From Vicia villosa (taxonomy: Eukaryota; Streptophyta; Magnoliopsida; Fabales; Fabaceae): a DNA stretch of 64,000 nucleotides. The position numbers and the translations under genes are program-made. The notes under the pieces are model-generated. The model was not told the DNA's origin. It made no database searches and saw only the letters and a list, made by a program, of their open reading frames with translations. Positions 12,061 to 24,225 of the stretch are shown piece by piece (the stretch's first letter is position 1; every line of letters starts with the position of its first letter). The stretch spans positions 186,001 through 250,000 of the forward strand of contig NW_026705911.1 in assembly GCF_029867415.1 (NCBI RefSeq). The letters are read 5' to 3'.

Positions 12061-12758
12061 AATGTTTCAGAAGTCTGGGGGTCATGCTTCCAGAATGTGC
12101 ATCTGTTTAGAATTTTCAGAATGTCCGGGGTTCGAGCTCCCGGAATGTATATCTGATAAGAATGTTTCAGAAGTCTGGGGGTCAAGCTTCCAGAATGTTC
12201 ATCTGATTGGAACTTTCAGAATGTCCGGGGTTCGAGCTTCCGGAATGTATATCTGATTGGAATGTTTCAGAAGTCTGGGGGTCAAGCTTCCAGAATGTTC
12301 ATCTGATTGGAACTTTCATAATGTCCGGGGTTCGAGCTTCCGGAATGTATATCTGATTGGAATGTTTCAGAAGTCTGGGGGTCAAGCTTCCAGAATGTTC
12401 ATCTGATTGGAACTTTCAGAATGTCCGGGGTTCGAGCTTCCGGAATGTATATCTGATTGGAATGTTTCAGAAGTCTGGGGGTCAAGCTTCCAGAATGTTC
12501 ATCTGATTGGAACTTTCAGAATGTCCGGGGTTCGAGCTTCCAGAATGTATATCTGATTGGAATGTTTCAGAAGTCTGGGGGTCATGCTTCCAGAATGTTC
12601 ATCTGATTGGAACTTTCAGAATGTCCGGGGTTCGAGCTTCCGGAATGTATATCTGATTGGAATGTTTCAGAAGTCTGGGGTCATGCTTCCAGAATGTGCA
12701 TCTGATTGGAATTTTCAGAATGTCCGGGGTTCGAGCTTCCGGAATGTATATCTGATAA
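12061..12758. repeat. 100-bp minisatellite, seven copies, each a 50-bp doublet
   Basis: AATGTTTCAG recurs at exactly 12061, 12161, 12261, 12361, 12461, 12561 and 12661. Each 100-bp unit is two related 50-mers, one with AGTCTGGGGGTC and one with TGTCCGGGGTTCG, each ending TCTGATTGG or a variant. The last unit is 1 bp short. Reading frames crossing the block are a by-product of the repeat. The second array copy is at 21336-22033. Confidence 0.95.
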
Positions 12759-12849
12759 GAATGATTTGTTGATGATATTCGTCTGCTTGGGAACTTGCCT
12801 GAAAGACAAAGTTAGCAGCATGCAATGCCATGATGCATGTATTTATGTG

Positions 12850-12880
12850 ACGAGTCTCTCAAAATAAATGAGAAACTTGT
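12850..12880. repeat. conserved imperfect hairpin, array copy 1
   Basis: ACGAGTCTCTCA and TGAGAAACTTGT are separated by a 7-nt A/T loop and pair with one mismatch and one wobble. The same structure is perfect (12 bp) in the related element at 55894-55924 and recurs at about 22125-22155. Confidence 0.7.
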
Positions 12881-14950
12881 ATGTTATGTATGAATTTATT
12901 ATGAGGTGATGTATGCAATGTATGAATATATGATGTATGACTGATGCTATTTGGAGTGTTTTGAGAAAATAAATCTCTGTATCGTTGTGATTTTGATGTT
13001 TGATCTTGTCTTGGGGATGCTTGGTTGGGGATTTATGATTTCTGCTTGGGGATGATCAGCAACTTAATGTACCCTGATTGGGAAAAAGATATTAGTAAAC
13101 CATGTTGGAGAAGAGCAAAGTGTTGGAGAACCGGTAGTGTTGAAGATGTAAACTCTGTTGGGGAGCCATGTCTTTGTCGGGACGAGAGCATTTGAAGATG
13201 ATTACTCTATGGGGATATGATCTTGTGAACCCGGCTCTATGCGGAGACATGGGTGTCTTGAAAGTTGCCCCCAGTATTATAGTAACTACCATTTCTGGAT
13301 TTGATTAGGACACACCACTGAGTATTGATCAAGATGTCAAAACTGGACTTGCATAGATTTGCCCCTGCTAGTAGGGACTTTGGAAAGATTTTCCTCGCGG
13401 GGACTTTATGAGATGTGCACTATGGGAGGCATGCCCCTAGTAATCATAGGCCCAAGACAATGTCCCATGTTGATTGGGGAGTAGCTTTAGATCTTCTTGG
13501 CTGCATGCCCCTGATTGTTTTGGCGTCTTTGAGAGATTCTCGGAATCTTGACTTGATTGCCCCAGATTGATCGGGAAAAACGTGCCATGCCCCTTGTATA
13601 CGCAGGAGACATTGCTTTTTTTTGGAGTAATCTTTGTTGGTCGAGATAACTTTGAGTCATTAGTCATACCCTGTGCAAATTCTTTCTGTTGCTAACATTT
13701 GAAATTATGTAGCAGAATTTGTTTATTAATGAATTCATGAGATGCAATGCATACGTTTGTCTTGATTTTTGAAAGCATTGAAACAGAAGATGTAAAAAAC
13801 GTGATATTTGTAAAAATATGATATTTGTAACAATGTGATGTTTGTAAAAACGTGATATCAACTCGGCATTTGTGGTAAACCTTAAGGAGTCAGGATACCC
13901 TTTTGGTGACAGTATGCTTTTGAGCTAACCATGCTTCAGTTAGGACTTTCAAGGGTTGTAACGTGGCTTGGTTCATGGTTTAAGAAACAAAAGATAAAGG
14001 CTCAAAATTTGATTGTACCCACCCCTCTTCGTGATGATCTTCAGTCCTAAGCTCAGCTAATTCAACTTATGCATTCAGGTTCCAAGAAACTTTTGGATTT
14101 GCACCTTTGATAATGACGATGGTTCACAAGCAAAGATAGCTTTTGAGATGGCAGTCGCCAACATTGTGTTGTTCGGAAATTTTTTTTGACTTCTCTTTTT
14201 TCATCTTTTTGATATCCCTAACTTTTTCCTGAACTGTCTATTTTGAACTTACGGTCAGCGGGATGCCTTGATTTTTGCCTAAGTCTTCTTTTTGATTTTT
14301 GACTTAGTAGGCTTTTCTTTGTATATATGTTTTCTCATTTTTTTATTTTTGAAAGATATTGACTGCCTTGCTTAATGATTGATGAACCATCGTTGGCTTT
14401 TGATTGATGTCTCCAACACTTCTTTGATGTGTGCGGATGATCGCTTGTGATTGAAACCCTTGTTGAAAGGTGTACTGAATGATTCTCTTAAAATAGAATG
14501 CACAGCCAAATTAACTAAGAACTACCCTGCCCCAGGTTATGATCAAGGGTTTTGATTAGTACAAGAAAGAAACTTCCACTTCTTAGGCTCAAAGGGGTTG
14601 ACGAGGGATTACCATCCTTATATCTCCACTGTTTAGGAATTGAAATAATGCCTGTACATCGTCAACATAGTCCATTCAAAAGCATACTGTATGAAGTTGC
14701 GGTATCGTTTTCGTCATCCTCCCCCAAAAGGCTTACAGCTTTAGCAGGAATTGAGTATCATAAAACATATGCAAAGTAAAGACATAATTTAAAATGAGTG
14801 GTAGCGAAATAAATTACTCAAGACAAACATATGCAATGCACTGATGATGATTATTAAAACAGATAATGTCTATCATAAGTCGAATGTTTAAACAAGCAAA
14901 AAAAGAAATTGCAACTGAAAGTAAAACTAATGATCTTAAAGTCCATCCTT

Positions 14951-15760
14951 CTAGCCATCCACAGTATTAGCACTCTTGTTATGATTAGGCATGGGAGCAG
15001 TGATCACGTTAGGAGTTGCAGGAGGATCGAACTTGATTTCCCCAGCATCGATCATGTCTTGGATCTTATTCTTCAATGTCCAGCAGTTTTCAGTGTCATG
15101 TCCAGGACTATTGGAGTGATATGCACACCTCGCGTTGGGATTATAGCGAGGAGAAGAGGTGTTGGGATTCTTAGGAGGGTCCCTCAGAGTAATCAACTCG
15201 ATTTTCAACAGATGTTGTAATGCTTGAGTCAGTGTCATGTTAATTTTGGTGAATTGACGCTTAGGTGTATATGGCTTGCTTCGTTGTTGTGGAGCTGGTG
15301 TAGAGATCAGAATTGCCCCTACAAATTGGTTGCGTTCATTAAGGCCTTTCTGGTTATATGCAACATCAGTCATATAAGGTCCCTCGGGTGAATTGAAATC
15401 AGCGATCTTGTCATCGATTAAATCTTGGATCTCATGCTTCAATGGTCCACAATCCTCTATATCATGACCAGGACCATTCGACAGATAAGCACATATTGCG
15501 TTGTACTTGTACCCAAGAGCAGTATTGGCAGGACTTGAATATGGAGGCAATAGGGTTATCAAATTCTGATTGAGCAGTTGTTGCAGAATGTGAGACAATG
15601 GCATGTGCAATGGAGTAAGCTTTGTTGCATATGCTGATCCTTTTTCTTCTGGGTTAACAAGGTTTTTCAACTTGTCTTGCCCCTTGACCAAGTTCAGAAT
15701 CAAAAATTGGAATCGGATATTCGGGGCCTGGAGATTTCTGACTGATTGCTCGAGATCCAT
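14951..15760 (-). CDS. gag-like protein of the non-autonomous Ogre-like element, copy 1
   Basis: This 269-residue ORF is the only substantial one in the internal region. It contains two tandem homologous segments (about residues 46-117 and 174-239), each a leucine-rich helix stretch followed by a C-AY...GH...C knuckle and a K-x-x-IQD(L/M)ID helix. The second knuckle has C212, H215, H221 and C226, a CHHC arrangement. The first has C90, H99 and C104 but leucine at the second ligand position. This pattern is typical of the Gag of Tat/Ogre elements, so it is read as a short Gag probably involved in RNA binding or packaging. It is far shorter than a full Ogre Gag and is not followed by pol. The start is the first ATG after the leader. 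Whether it is translated is unknown. Confidence 0.65.
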   Translation of the reverse strand: MDLEQSVRNLQAPNIRFQFLILNLVKGQDKLKNLVNPEEKGSAYATKLTPLHMPLSHILQQLLNQNLITLLPPYSSPANTALGYKYNAICAYLSNGPGHDIEDCGPLKHEIQDLIDDKIADFNSPEGPYMTDVAYNQKGLNERNQFVGAILISTPAPQQRSKPYTPKRQFTKINMTLTQALQHLLKIELITLRDPPKNPNTSSPRYNPNARCAYHSNSPGHDTENCWTLKNKIQDMIDAGEIKFDPPATPNVITAPMPNHNKSANTVDG

Positions 15761-16940
15761 TTGTGCTGAAATAAACAGCGAGAGAGAATGGGAAGCCTAT
15801 TGCGGAAACCTGTTATGCAGTGTTTATGAATGTAGATGCAGTGTTTTCAAAGATCTTTAGGAAATTTAGTTTGCGACATTAGAAAATGATCGGTCACAGC
15901 TTCGTTGTCTGAAGAACTCTGACTTTTGTCTTGGAATGTCCTTCTTTGAGAGTCAAGCTCACCATACCGAGTGGGTCATCGCCTCTGATTCGGGATACTT
16001 CTATATTTGAAGATACATGGCCAGAGGAAAGTAAATCCTCTTGCCCCTTGCTAGGTACTGAGTCTTTGAATTGGAAGGTGTGTGACCAGAGGAAAATAAA
16101 TCCTCTTGCCCCTTGATTAGGAAATCAGTCCTTGATAGGAGTCCCTGAAATTGTGCGTCCTAAATCCCTGAGATCCTTGAAAGGGTTAGTTAAATCATGT
16201 TATGCTTATGATGTCATGATGTCATGATGTCATGCGAATGCAGTTCATTAGGCATAGTGTGAGATAGTAAGGACAAACAAGTCCTTTCAACAAAACCTGC
16301 GAGGCAACGAAGGTTAGTAGCAAACACAAACAAGTCACGCAAGTCACACAAGTCACACAATTTTTGGCTTAAGGCTTGCATGGAGTCTGATCAGGTGTCC
16401 TTCCACAGGGTATTTCTATGGATAAGGAAATTTCAGCAACGGGTTCTACAAGTTATCCAGAATTGTCAGCCCTTCTAAAGCACCCTCGGACATGATGCAT
16501 TTGCACCATGCAATGATACTTTGAGAAAGGACCTATCTGAATTGTAGCATCGGGTAGCGACTAGTTCTCAACATTTGTCAAGAGTAGTCCCCCCACTACG
16601 TTCCTAAAGGCCAGGATGGGTTAAGGGTAACTAAAGGTCCATGAGCTCCGGCGCACCCACAGACACATACATAGACCCCCCCTCATTTGAGAAAGGTGTG
16701 CATATGCTATGGAGTCCTAACTCAAGCGTGAACTTCATATTGACTCATCTCCCACATATGTGAAAGAGGTCGCCATGACTATGCCACTCCTAATCTTAAG
16801 TGTTCTTGAATCCGGGAATAGGATTCGTCCTTCAATTTTCCCAAAACAGCCCTGAAAAAATAAAACAAGCAAAACAAACAATAGAAAACAATTAAGTGAT
16901 TCCTAAACTTTTAAGGTAACCCCTCTTTTATCGAAATTTA

Positions 16941-16958
16941 TCCCCAGCAGAGTCGCCA
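16941..16958 (-). other. primer binding site (tRNA-Arg type), array unit 1
   Basis: The minus strand reads TGGCGACTCTGCTGGGGA, starting 4 bp inside the end of LTR 2. Ogre elements are known to use a tRNA-Arg primer with this kind of sequence. This places the 5' side of the element at the right and confirms minus orientation. Confidence 0.85.
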
Positions 16959-16962
16959 GTTC

Positions 16963-19900
16963 TGTAATACGGTGAACTGACTTTTTATCAATCGAAATGT
17001 CGCGGTTAAGCATGAGTCGCCACCGACTTTTATTTTATCCAAACAAATTCAGAAAGGCTAAAAGAAACAGAAAAAAACCTTTTAAAGAAATCTAAGTTCG
17101 GGGGGTAATTTATGCAAAGGGAAGGTGTAAGGCACCCTTTGCATCCATGGTTTTCCATGGGCTCTTAATTGCTTTGCTTGCTCGTTTTCAGAAAATGTAG
17201 ATGAAAGGGGAAAATGGACTTTAGCTCGTAAATGAGCGTAGCCAGTTTTTGAAGAATTTTGAGAAAGAATATAGAAAATAGAGCATGGCAAGGCAATTAG
17301 GAGCAATTACCTTAAACTCAGATGATAGGTCTCTTTTTAGCCTTTCAGAATGAAAGGGTCAATCCTTGCCATAAGAGGGCAGGAAGCCTTTCGTTTGGAG
17401 GTAGAAGGGTCATCGAGTTATCGTTCGCCCAAAGACTGACCCATGCCATAGAGAGGCAGGTAGTCTAAGGGAAGGATCAGAATAGCCTTTTCGTAAGCAG
17501 CCAGGAGATACCTCAGCCTTTTCCGTGGGCAACTTCCGAGGGTCGAGGTCATGTTAGTGTATCGAAGGCAGCATCATTTTAGGGTCTCATGACCTTTTAT
17601 CGAGGCAACATGGCTGAGGTATCCTCATATTCGAGGGACTGACTATTCTGCAAAAACACAAGGCAACAAGGCAACAGGCAACAGGCAACAGGCAACAAGG
17701 CAACAGAGAGGGTTACCCAAAAGCGTGCGTGTGTGCACCAATCACGTGATTATATTCAATTATATTATCTTGTAAATTAGTGAGGCTAAATCAATTTAAT
17801 GGTTCTCACTCCCTATTTTACTAACCACGCAGATAACATAAGGCAAGAAACAGTAATATGGGGGAGGGGACAATGAAACCAGTGGATCCCTTAATAGGGT
17901 TTGACATAAGTAATAATAAAAGCCATAAGATACAATAAGGTTTAGGGTTACCAACGACGTAGCTTTGGCATTCGACAAACCCTGAAAAGGAAAAATGGCA
18001 AACAAAAGAGGGTGAGTGCATTATCAGGTTCGAAGGCAAACGAGGTTAACCCTAAAATATAAGGATAAAGGATTTAAATAAATAAATAAAAAGCAACTTA
18101 GCTTTGCATTTGATCTGATATGGTTGGCAGGCGGAGGAAGCCTCGGGGTAACCCTGAAAATGGCAAAGGCAGGAAAGAGATGGAGTGAGTGTATGCACAG
18201 TTTAGAAATATAAGGGCAAACCCTAAAATGAAAAGGAAAACAAAAATAGGCTTTAAAATAATAACTAAATTAAAGACTTAGCTTCGGATCTTGAAGGCGC
18301 GTAGTCGGAGAATCTCTTGATTAACCTTGAAAATTAACCTTGAAAATTAGGTACGAAAGAAGAGGAATGTTAGTGCATTATAGTTCCACGAAAATACAAA
18401 CCCTAAAACACGAATCCTAATTGTCAAAACAATTTTAATATTTACAATAACCATTTAAAGGGTAAAAAAACAAAAGTTTGATTAAATATAACGATTAAAT
18501 AATTACCGGATTGAATCCTAATTATTTAATTGATTAAAAGCATATTTTAAGTGAAAATTGAGTTTTTTAATAATATAAAAGACCAATATTAATATAGTTA
18601 TAAAACCGAACTATCGATAAAAATAAATAATTATACATCTATTATAAGAAAAACTAATTTATTGGAATAAATAAATAAATATGTATATAAAAAATAATTA
18701 TAATAGTAGAAAAAGAAACTAGAGAAAAACATTAATGCAATTGAAATAAAAAATAGAAAAAAGCACTTAGCTGCGATTATGTGTGGTGTCTCTTCTGAAG
18801 TCTATGGTGCACCTCCACTTTAGTAAACATTGGATCTGGACTGGGGAGATCTAATGGCTGGTGTTGAAGATCCCATAGTATAGGCGCGTCATGTTCCACA
18901 CAGAATCATTGTATGAAAGTTAACACAAAAATTCAGCAAAAACATATGACCCCCGGGAGGGTCGAACCCACGTCTTATGCATTCACAGCCTTGGGAGGCA
19001 TCATTCTACCATTAGGCCATTGATCATTCGCTGATTATCATACCACGTATCAAATAATATTTTGAAAATCTCATCCCATGAAATTTCAAACGCAAAACTT
19101 GGCGTGCTGGTCCTTCATCTTCAACCTCAGAATTCTGGGCAGATGCAAGCTTTTACCTACGGACATTAAACCGTAGCCATAGCCCCTGCAACCAAAAAAA
19201 CCATAAAAACACGCGCAAAAACACAATACGACACCATGGATCGATTGGGTTCGTCCTTCTGAACGTGATGAAGGCAATATCTCGGCCTAATTTCGTCTGT
19301 ATCACTAAACCCTAATTCGGAGCATTCAAACCTAACAATGGTGAAATACTATCTAAGCGCGTAACGATCCAATTAAAGGCACAGAAATATTCAGAAGATC
19401 ATCACAAACAGATATACACCATTAAAATAGGCTTATGCACCATGAATTAAAGCAATTGAATCCAAAAAGTACAAGAGGCGAAATTGCGTACCTTCACCGA
19501 TTCTGGGCTTGTAAGAGCCTTAGAATTATCAGTATGGCTTCAAGGATGCCTAATGACCGCGCTTACACCTTTGAAAATCTTTAAAAACACCCCAAACTCT
19601 GAAATCAAATTTGAAGTTTCTTGAGTTTTTTATGAACTTGGTTATGGTTCTTTGGAGGCAGAAAATCGTCCCCTAATGTTTTGAATGAGTTCCCTACTTA
19701 TAGTAGTACAAATTAGGTCACTCAAACAAGGAAGAATCTCATTGAATCCAATATTTGTGATCTTGGAAATTTTGGAAAATATTTTTGGAAAATATATTTC
19801 TAATTCAAGCCAATGTTTGATTCAATCATTCCAAATTGAGGGTGCACGAAATTTGATTGGATATTTTGTTCAAATATTGATTGGATTTGATTGAAATTGG

Positions 19901-20878
19901 ATCTTTAATTGAATATTTGATTTTTACTTAATTTCCATGAATTAAAATCACTTTTAAATGATTAAAAATTCACATAAAATCAAACAAATATTTCAAAATT
20001 CGTGGCATTCAGATTTGAGGCCTTGGATATCTTGGAGATCAAGTTTGGGCCATAAAAGATTGGGTTCCTTTGAAAAAAAATCCAAATTCTTTCACATTTT
20101 CCCTTCCAAAATAGTCCAACTTTGACAAGGCCTATCTCTCTCATTTTTTGAGGTATGGAAGTGTTCTAAGACATTTTAGAAACCTTAGGAAGTCCTCTAA
20201 CCAATGTCTTTGGTCTCACATCAAAATTATTTTCCATGCTCATTTTATGTCCTTTTGAAAAAAGTGTCTTTTTGTTGACTTTTGAAAAGGACCGGTAATG
20301 TTTTGGTCCATATCTCTCAAATGAAGCATTTTTAGACTTGGCATGTGAGACACAATTTTGTATAGAATCAAATTTCCTTCAAAATAAGCTTTGAGTGGAA
20401 AATTTCTGATGTTCCATGTGAGAGTTATGGCTGGTCAAAGTTCAGTTGACTTTTCCTTTGCAAAACCCTAATTTAGAATCTTTTTGAATTGTTGATTTTT
20501 TATCTTTCCTTGATGAACCATGATCAATTCTTGATCAAATTGTGAATGATACTTTAATACGAGGATCTTGAAAAAAAAATCAGGAGTTTTGACTTTGCTT
20601 TGACCACAGTTGACTTTTTAGGTTAACCAGTCGACTGTGGACTTTCTGAACCTTTGAGTGACCAATTCTTTGAGTTGAGACTTGATACTTGTCATGGAGA
20701 TAATGTGGGATATATTGAGCCATATGAGATGTCTTGAAGCCATTGATTCAGTGATTTCCCTTTAAATAAATCAAACCCTAGTTTAGAGCCTTTGTATAGG
20801 AGAATGTGTCTATGAGCTTTGTATTTTGATTTGAATTTGAATAGGAGAAATAGTATGGGCAAATTTTGGGGTATGACA
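16963..20878 (-). mobile_element. array LTR 2 (middle, mosaic)
   Basis: It serves as 3' LTR of one unit and 5' LTR of the other. At 16990, 17019, 17052, 17415, 17642 and 17805 it carries the LTR 3 base. At 18734, 18928, 19157, 19204 and 19366 it carries the LTR 1 base. The switch therefore lies between 17805 and 18734. A few changes are private to it (for example near 19062). Confidence 0.9.
18946..19024 (-). other. tRNA-like module in array LTR 2
   Basis: This is the same A-box/B-box pair as in LTR 1, with no difference noticed. It is the second of three copies. Confidence 0.5.
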
Positions 20879-21335
20879 GCTGCCTCTGTTCAATTATCTT
20901 AAACCTGAAGATGTAGAGTGGTTTGTGTGCCAGTCGGTATCTGAAGGTGGAAGATGATTGAACACTAGAATACCAAGAAATTTGCCCTAGCTGAAGTAGG
21001 GACTTTTGTCGGAGATGGGCTTAAAGATGCCATCCAGGCCTTGAGAGAAAGTTTATTGGATATGGGCTTAGTGATGCCATCCAGGCCTTGAGAGAAAGTT
21101 TATTGGAGATGGGCTTAGTGATGCCATCCGGCTTGGTAGACCTGAGAATTAGAATACGTCGTAGTTAGACCGTATCTGAAGAATATACTTAGGATGAGTC
21201 GTACATTAGACTGAATCCACTGAGAAGTATTTGTTGGAGATTGATCGTGTCAGCACCGTTCGTAGTAACTGAATTAGATCTTGGATTGTTTCTGAATTGT
21301 GTCTTGAATGAGTGTCGAAAGATGAGAGTTATAAG

Positions 21336-22033
21336 AATGTTTCAGAAGTCTGGGGGTCATGCTTCCAGAATGTGCATCTGTTTAGAATTTTCAGAATGTC
21401 CGGGGTTCGAGCTCCCGGAATGTATATCTGATAAGAATGTTTTAGAAGTCTGGGGGTCAAGCTTCCAGAATGTTCATCTGATTGGAACTTTCAGAATGTC
21501 CGGGGTTCGAGCTTCCGGAATGTATATCTGATTGGAATGTTTCAGAAGTCTGGGGGTCAAGCTTCCAGAATGTTCATCTGATTGGAACTTTCATAATGTC
21601 CGGGGTTCGAGCTTCCGGAATGTATATCTGATTGGAATGTTTCAGAAGTCTGGGGGTCAAGCTTCCAGAATGTTCATCTGATTGGAACTTTCAGAATGTC
21701 CGGGGTTCGAGCTTCCGGAATGTATATCTGATTGGAATGTTTCAGAAGTCTGGGGGTCAAGCTTCCAGAATGTTCATCTGATTGGAACTTTCAGAATGTC
21801 CGGGGTTCGAGCTTCCAGAATGTATATCTGATTGGAATGTTTCAGAAGTCTGGGGGTCATGCTTCCAGAATGTTCATCTGATTGGAACTTTCAGAATGTC
21901 CGGGGTTCGAGCTTCCGGAATGTATATCTGATTGGAATGTTTAAGAAGTCTGGGGTCATGCTTCCAGAATGTGCATCTGATTGGAATTTTCAGAATGTCC
22001 GGGGTTCGAGCTTCCGGAATGTATATCTGATAA
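21336..22033. repeat. 100-bp minisatellite, second array copy
   Basis: It has the same seven 100-bp units as at 12061-12758, with single-base differences. Equal copy number in both internal regions shows the minisatellite expanded before the array duplicated. Confidence 0.95.
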
Positions 22034-22124
22034 GAATGATTTGTTGATGATATTCGTCTGCTTGGGAACTTGCCTGAAAGACAAAGTTAGCAGCATGCAA
22101 TGCCATGATGCATGTATTTATGTG

Positions 22125-22155
22125 ACGAGTCTCTCAAAATAAATGAGAAACTTGT
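22125..22155. repeat. conserved imperfect hairpin, array copy 2
   Basis: The sequence is identical to the structure at 12850-12880. Confidence 0.7.
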
Positions 22156-24225
22156 ATGTTATGTATGAATTTATTATGAGGTGATGTATGCAATGTATGA
22201 ATATATGATGTATGACTGATGCTATTTGGAGTGTTTTGAGAAAATAAATCTCTGTATCGTTGTGATTTTGATGTTTGATCTTGTCTTGGGGATGCTTGGT
22301 TGGGGATTTATGATTTCTGCTTGGGGATGATCAGCAACTTAATGTACCCTGATTGGGAAAAAGATATTAGTAAACCATGTTGGAGAAGAGCAAAGTGTTG
22401 GAGAACCGGTAGTGTTGAAGATGTAAACTCTGTTGGGGAGCCATGTCTTTGTCGGGACGAGAGCATTTGAAGATGATTACTCTATGGGGATATGATCTTG
22501 TGAACCCGACTCTATGCGGAGACATGGGTGTCTTGAAAGTTGCCCCCAGTATTATAGTAACTACCATTTCTGGATTTGATTAGGACACACCACTGAGTAT
22601 TGATCAAGATGTCAAAACTGGACTTGCATAGATTTGCCCCTGCTAGTAGGGACTTTGGAAAGATTTTCCTCGCGGGGACTTTATGAGATGTGCACTATGG
22701 GAGGCATGCCCCTAGTAATCATAGGCCCAAGACAATGTCCCATGTTGATTGGGGAGTAGCTTTAGATCTTCTTGGCTGCATGCCCCTGATTGTTTTGGCG
22801 TCTTTGAGAGATTCTCGGAATCTTGACTTGATTGCCCCAGATTGATCGGGAAAAACGTGCCATGCCCCTTGTATACGCAGGAGACATTGCTTTTTTTTGG
22901 AGTAATCTTTGTTGGTCGAGATAACTTTGAGTCATTAGTCATACCCTGTGCAAATTCTTTCTGTTGCTAACATTTGAAATTATGTAGCAGAATTTGTTTA
23001 TTAATGAATTCATGAGATGCAATGCATACGTTTGTCTTGATTTTTGAAAGCATTGAAACAGAAGATGTAAAAAACGTGATATTTGTAAAAATATGATATT
23101 TGTAACAATGTGATGTTTGTAAAAACGTGATATCAACTCGGCATTTGTGGTAAACCTTAAGGAGTCAGGATACCCTTTTGGTGACAGTATGCTTTTGAGC
23201 TAACCATGCTTCAGTTAGGACTTTCAAGGGTTGTAACGTGGCTTGGTTCATGGTTTAAGAAACAAAAGATAAAGGCTCAAAATTTGATTGTACCCACCCC
23301 TCTTCGTGATGATCTTCAGTCCTAAGCTCAGCTAATTCAACTTATGCATTCAGGTTCCAAGAAACTTTTGGATTTGCACCTTTGATAATGACGATGGTTC
23401 ACAAGCAAAGATAGCTTTTGAGATGGCAGTCGCCAACATTGTGTTGTTCAGAAATTTTTTTTGACTTCTCTTTTTTCATCTTTTTGATATCCCTAACTTT
23501 TGCCTGAACTGTCTATTTTGAACTTACGGTCAGCGGGATGCCTTGATTTTTGCCTAAGTCTTCTTTTTGATTTTTGACTTAGCAGGCTTTTCTTTGTATA
23601 TATGTTTTCTCATTTTTTTATTTTTGAAAGATATTGACTGCCTTGCTTAATGATTGATGAACCATCGTTGGCTTTTGATTGATGTCTCCAACACTTCTTT
23701 GATGTGTGCGGATGATCGCTTGTGATTGAAACCCTTGTTGAAAGGTGTACTGAATGATTCTCTTAAAATAGAATGCACAGCCAAATTAACTAAGAACTAC
23801 CCTGCCCCAGGTTATGATCAAGGGTTTTGATTAGTACAAGAAAGAAACTTCCACTTCTTAGGCTCAAAGGGGTTGACGAGGGATTAACATCCTTATATCT
23901 CCACTGTTTAGGAATTGAAATAATGCCTGTACATCGTCAACATAGTCCATTCAAAAGCATACTGTATGAAGTTGCGGTATCGTTTTCGTCATCCTCCCCC
24001 AAAAGGCTTACAGCTTTAGCAGGAATTGAGTATCATAAAACATATGCAAAGTAAAGACATAATTTAAAATGAGTGGTAGCGAAATAAATTACTCAAGACA
24101 AACATATGCAATGCACTGATGATGATTATTAAAACAGATAATGTCTATCATAAGTCGAATGTTTAAACAAGCAAAAAAAGAAATTGCAACTGAAAGTAAA
24201 ACTAATGATCTTAAAGTCCATCCTT

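Larger units (their letters stand above)
11604..16962 (-). mobile_element. internal region 1 of the array
   Basis: The region holds the PPT (11604-11620, minus strand GAACAGAGGCAGC), a 100-bp minisatellite (12061-12758), an imperfect hairpin (12850-12880), about 2 kb of apparently non-coding sequence (12900-14950), the gag-like ORF (14951-15760), a leader of about 1.2 kb and the PBS (16941-16958). Short direct repeats in the leader include an 8-bp GATGTCAT unit (about 16206-16235) and AAGTCACAC units (about 16325-16360). The enzymatic pol domains expected of an autonomous Ogre are absent. Confidence 0.88.

Noticed and set aside
12061..12758. Possible CRISPR-like array
   Set aside because: The repeats are contiguous 50/100-bp units without unique spacers, in plant nuclear sequence.
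11966..12772. ORFs across the 100-bp repeats, repeated at 21241-22047
   Set aside because: The open frame is a consequence of the repeat unit; the peptide is periodic and the unit length of 100 changes frame between copies.
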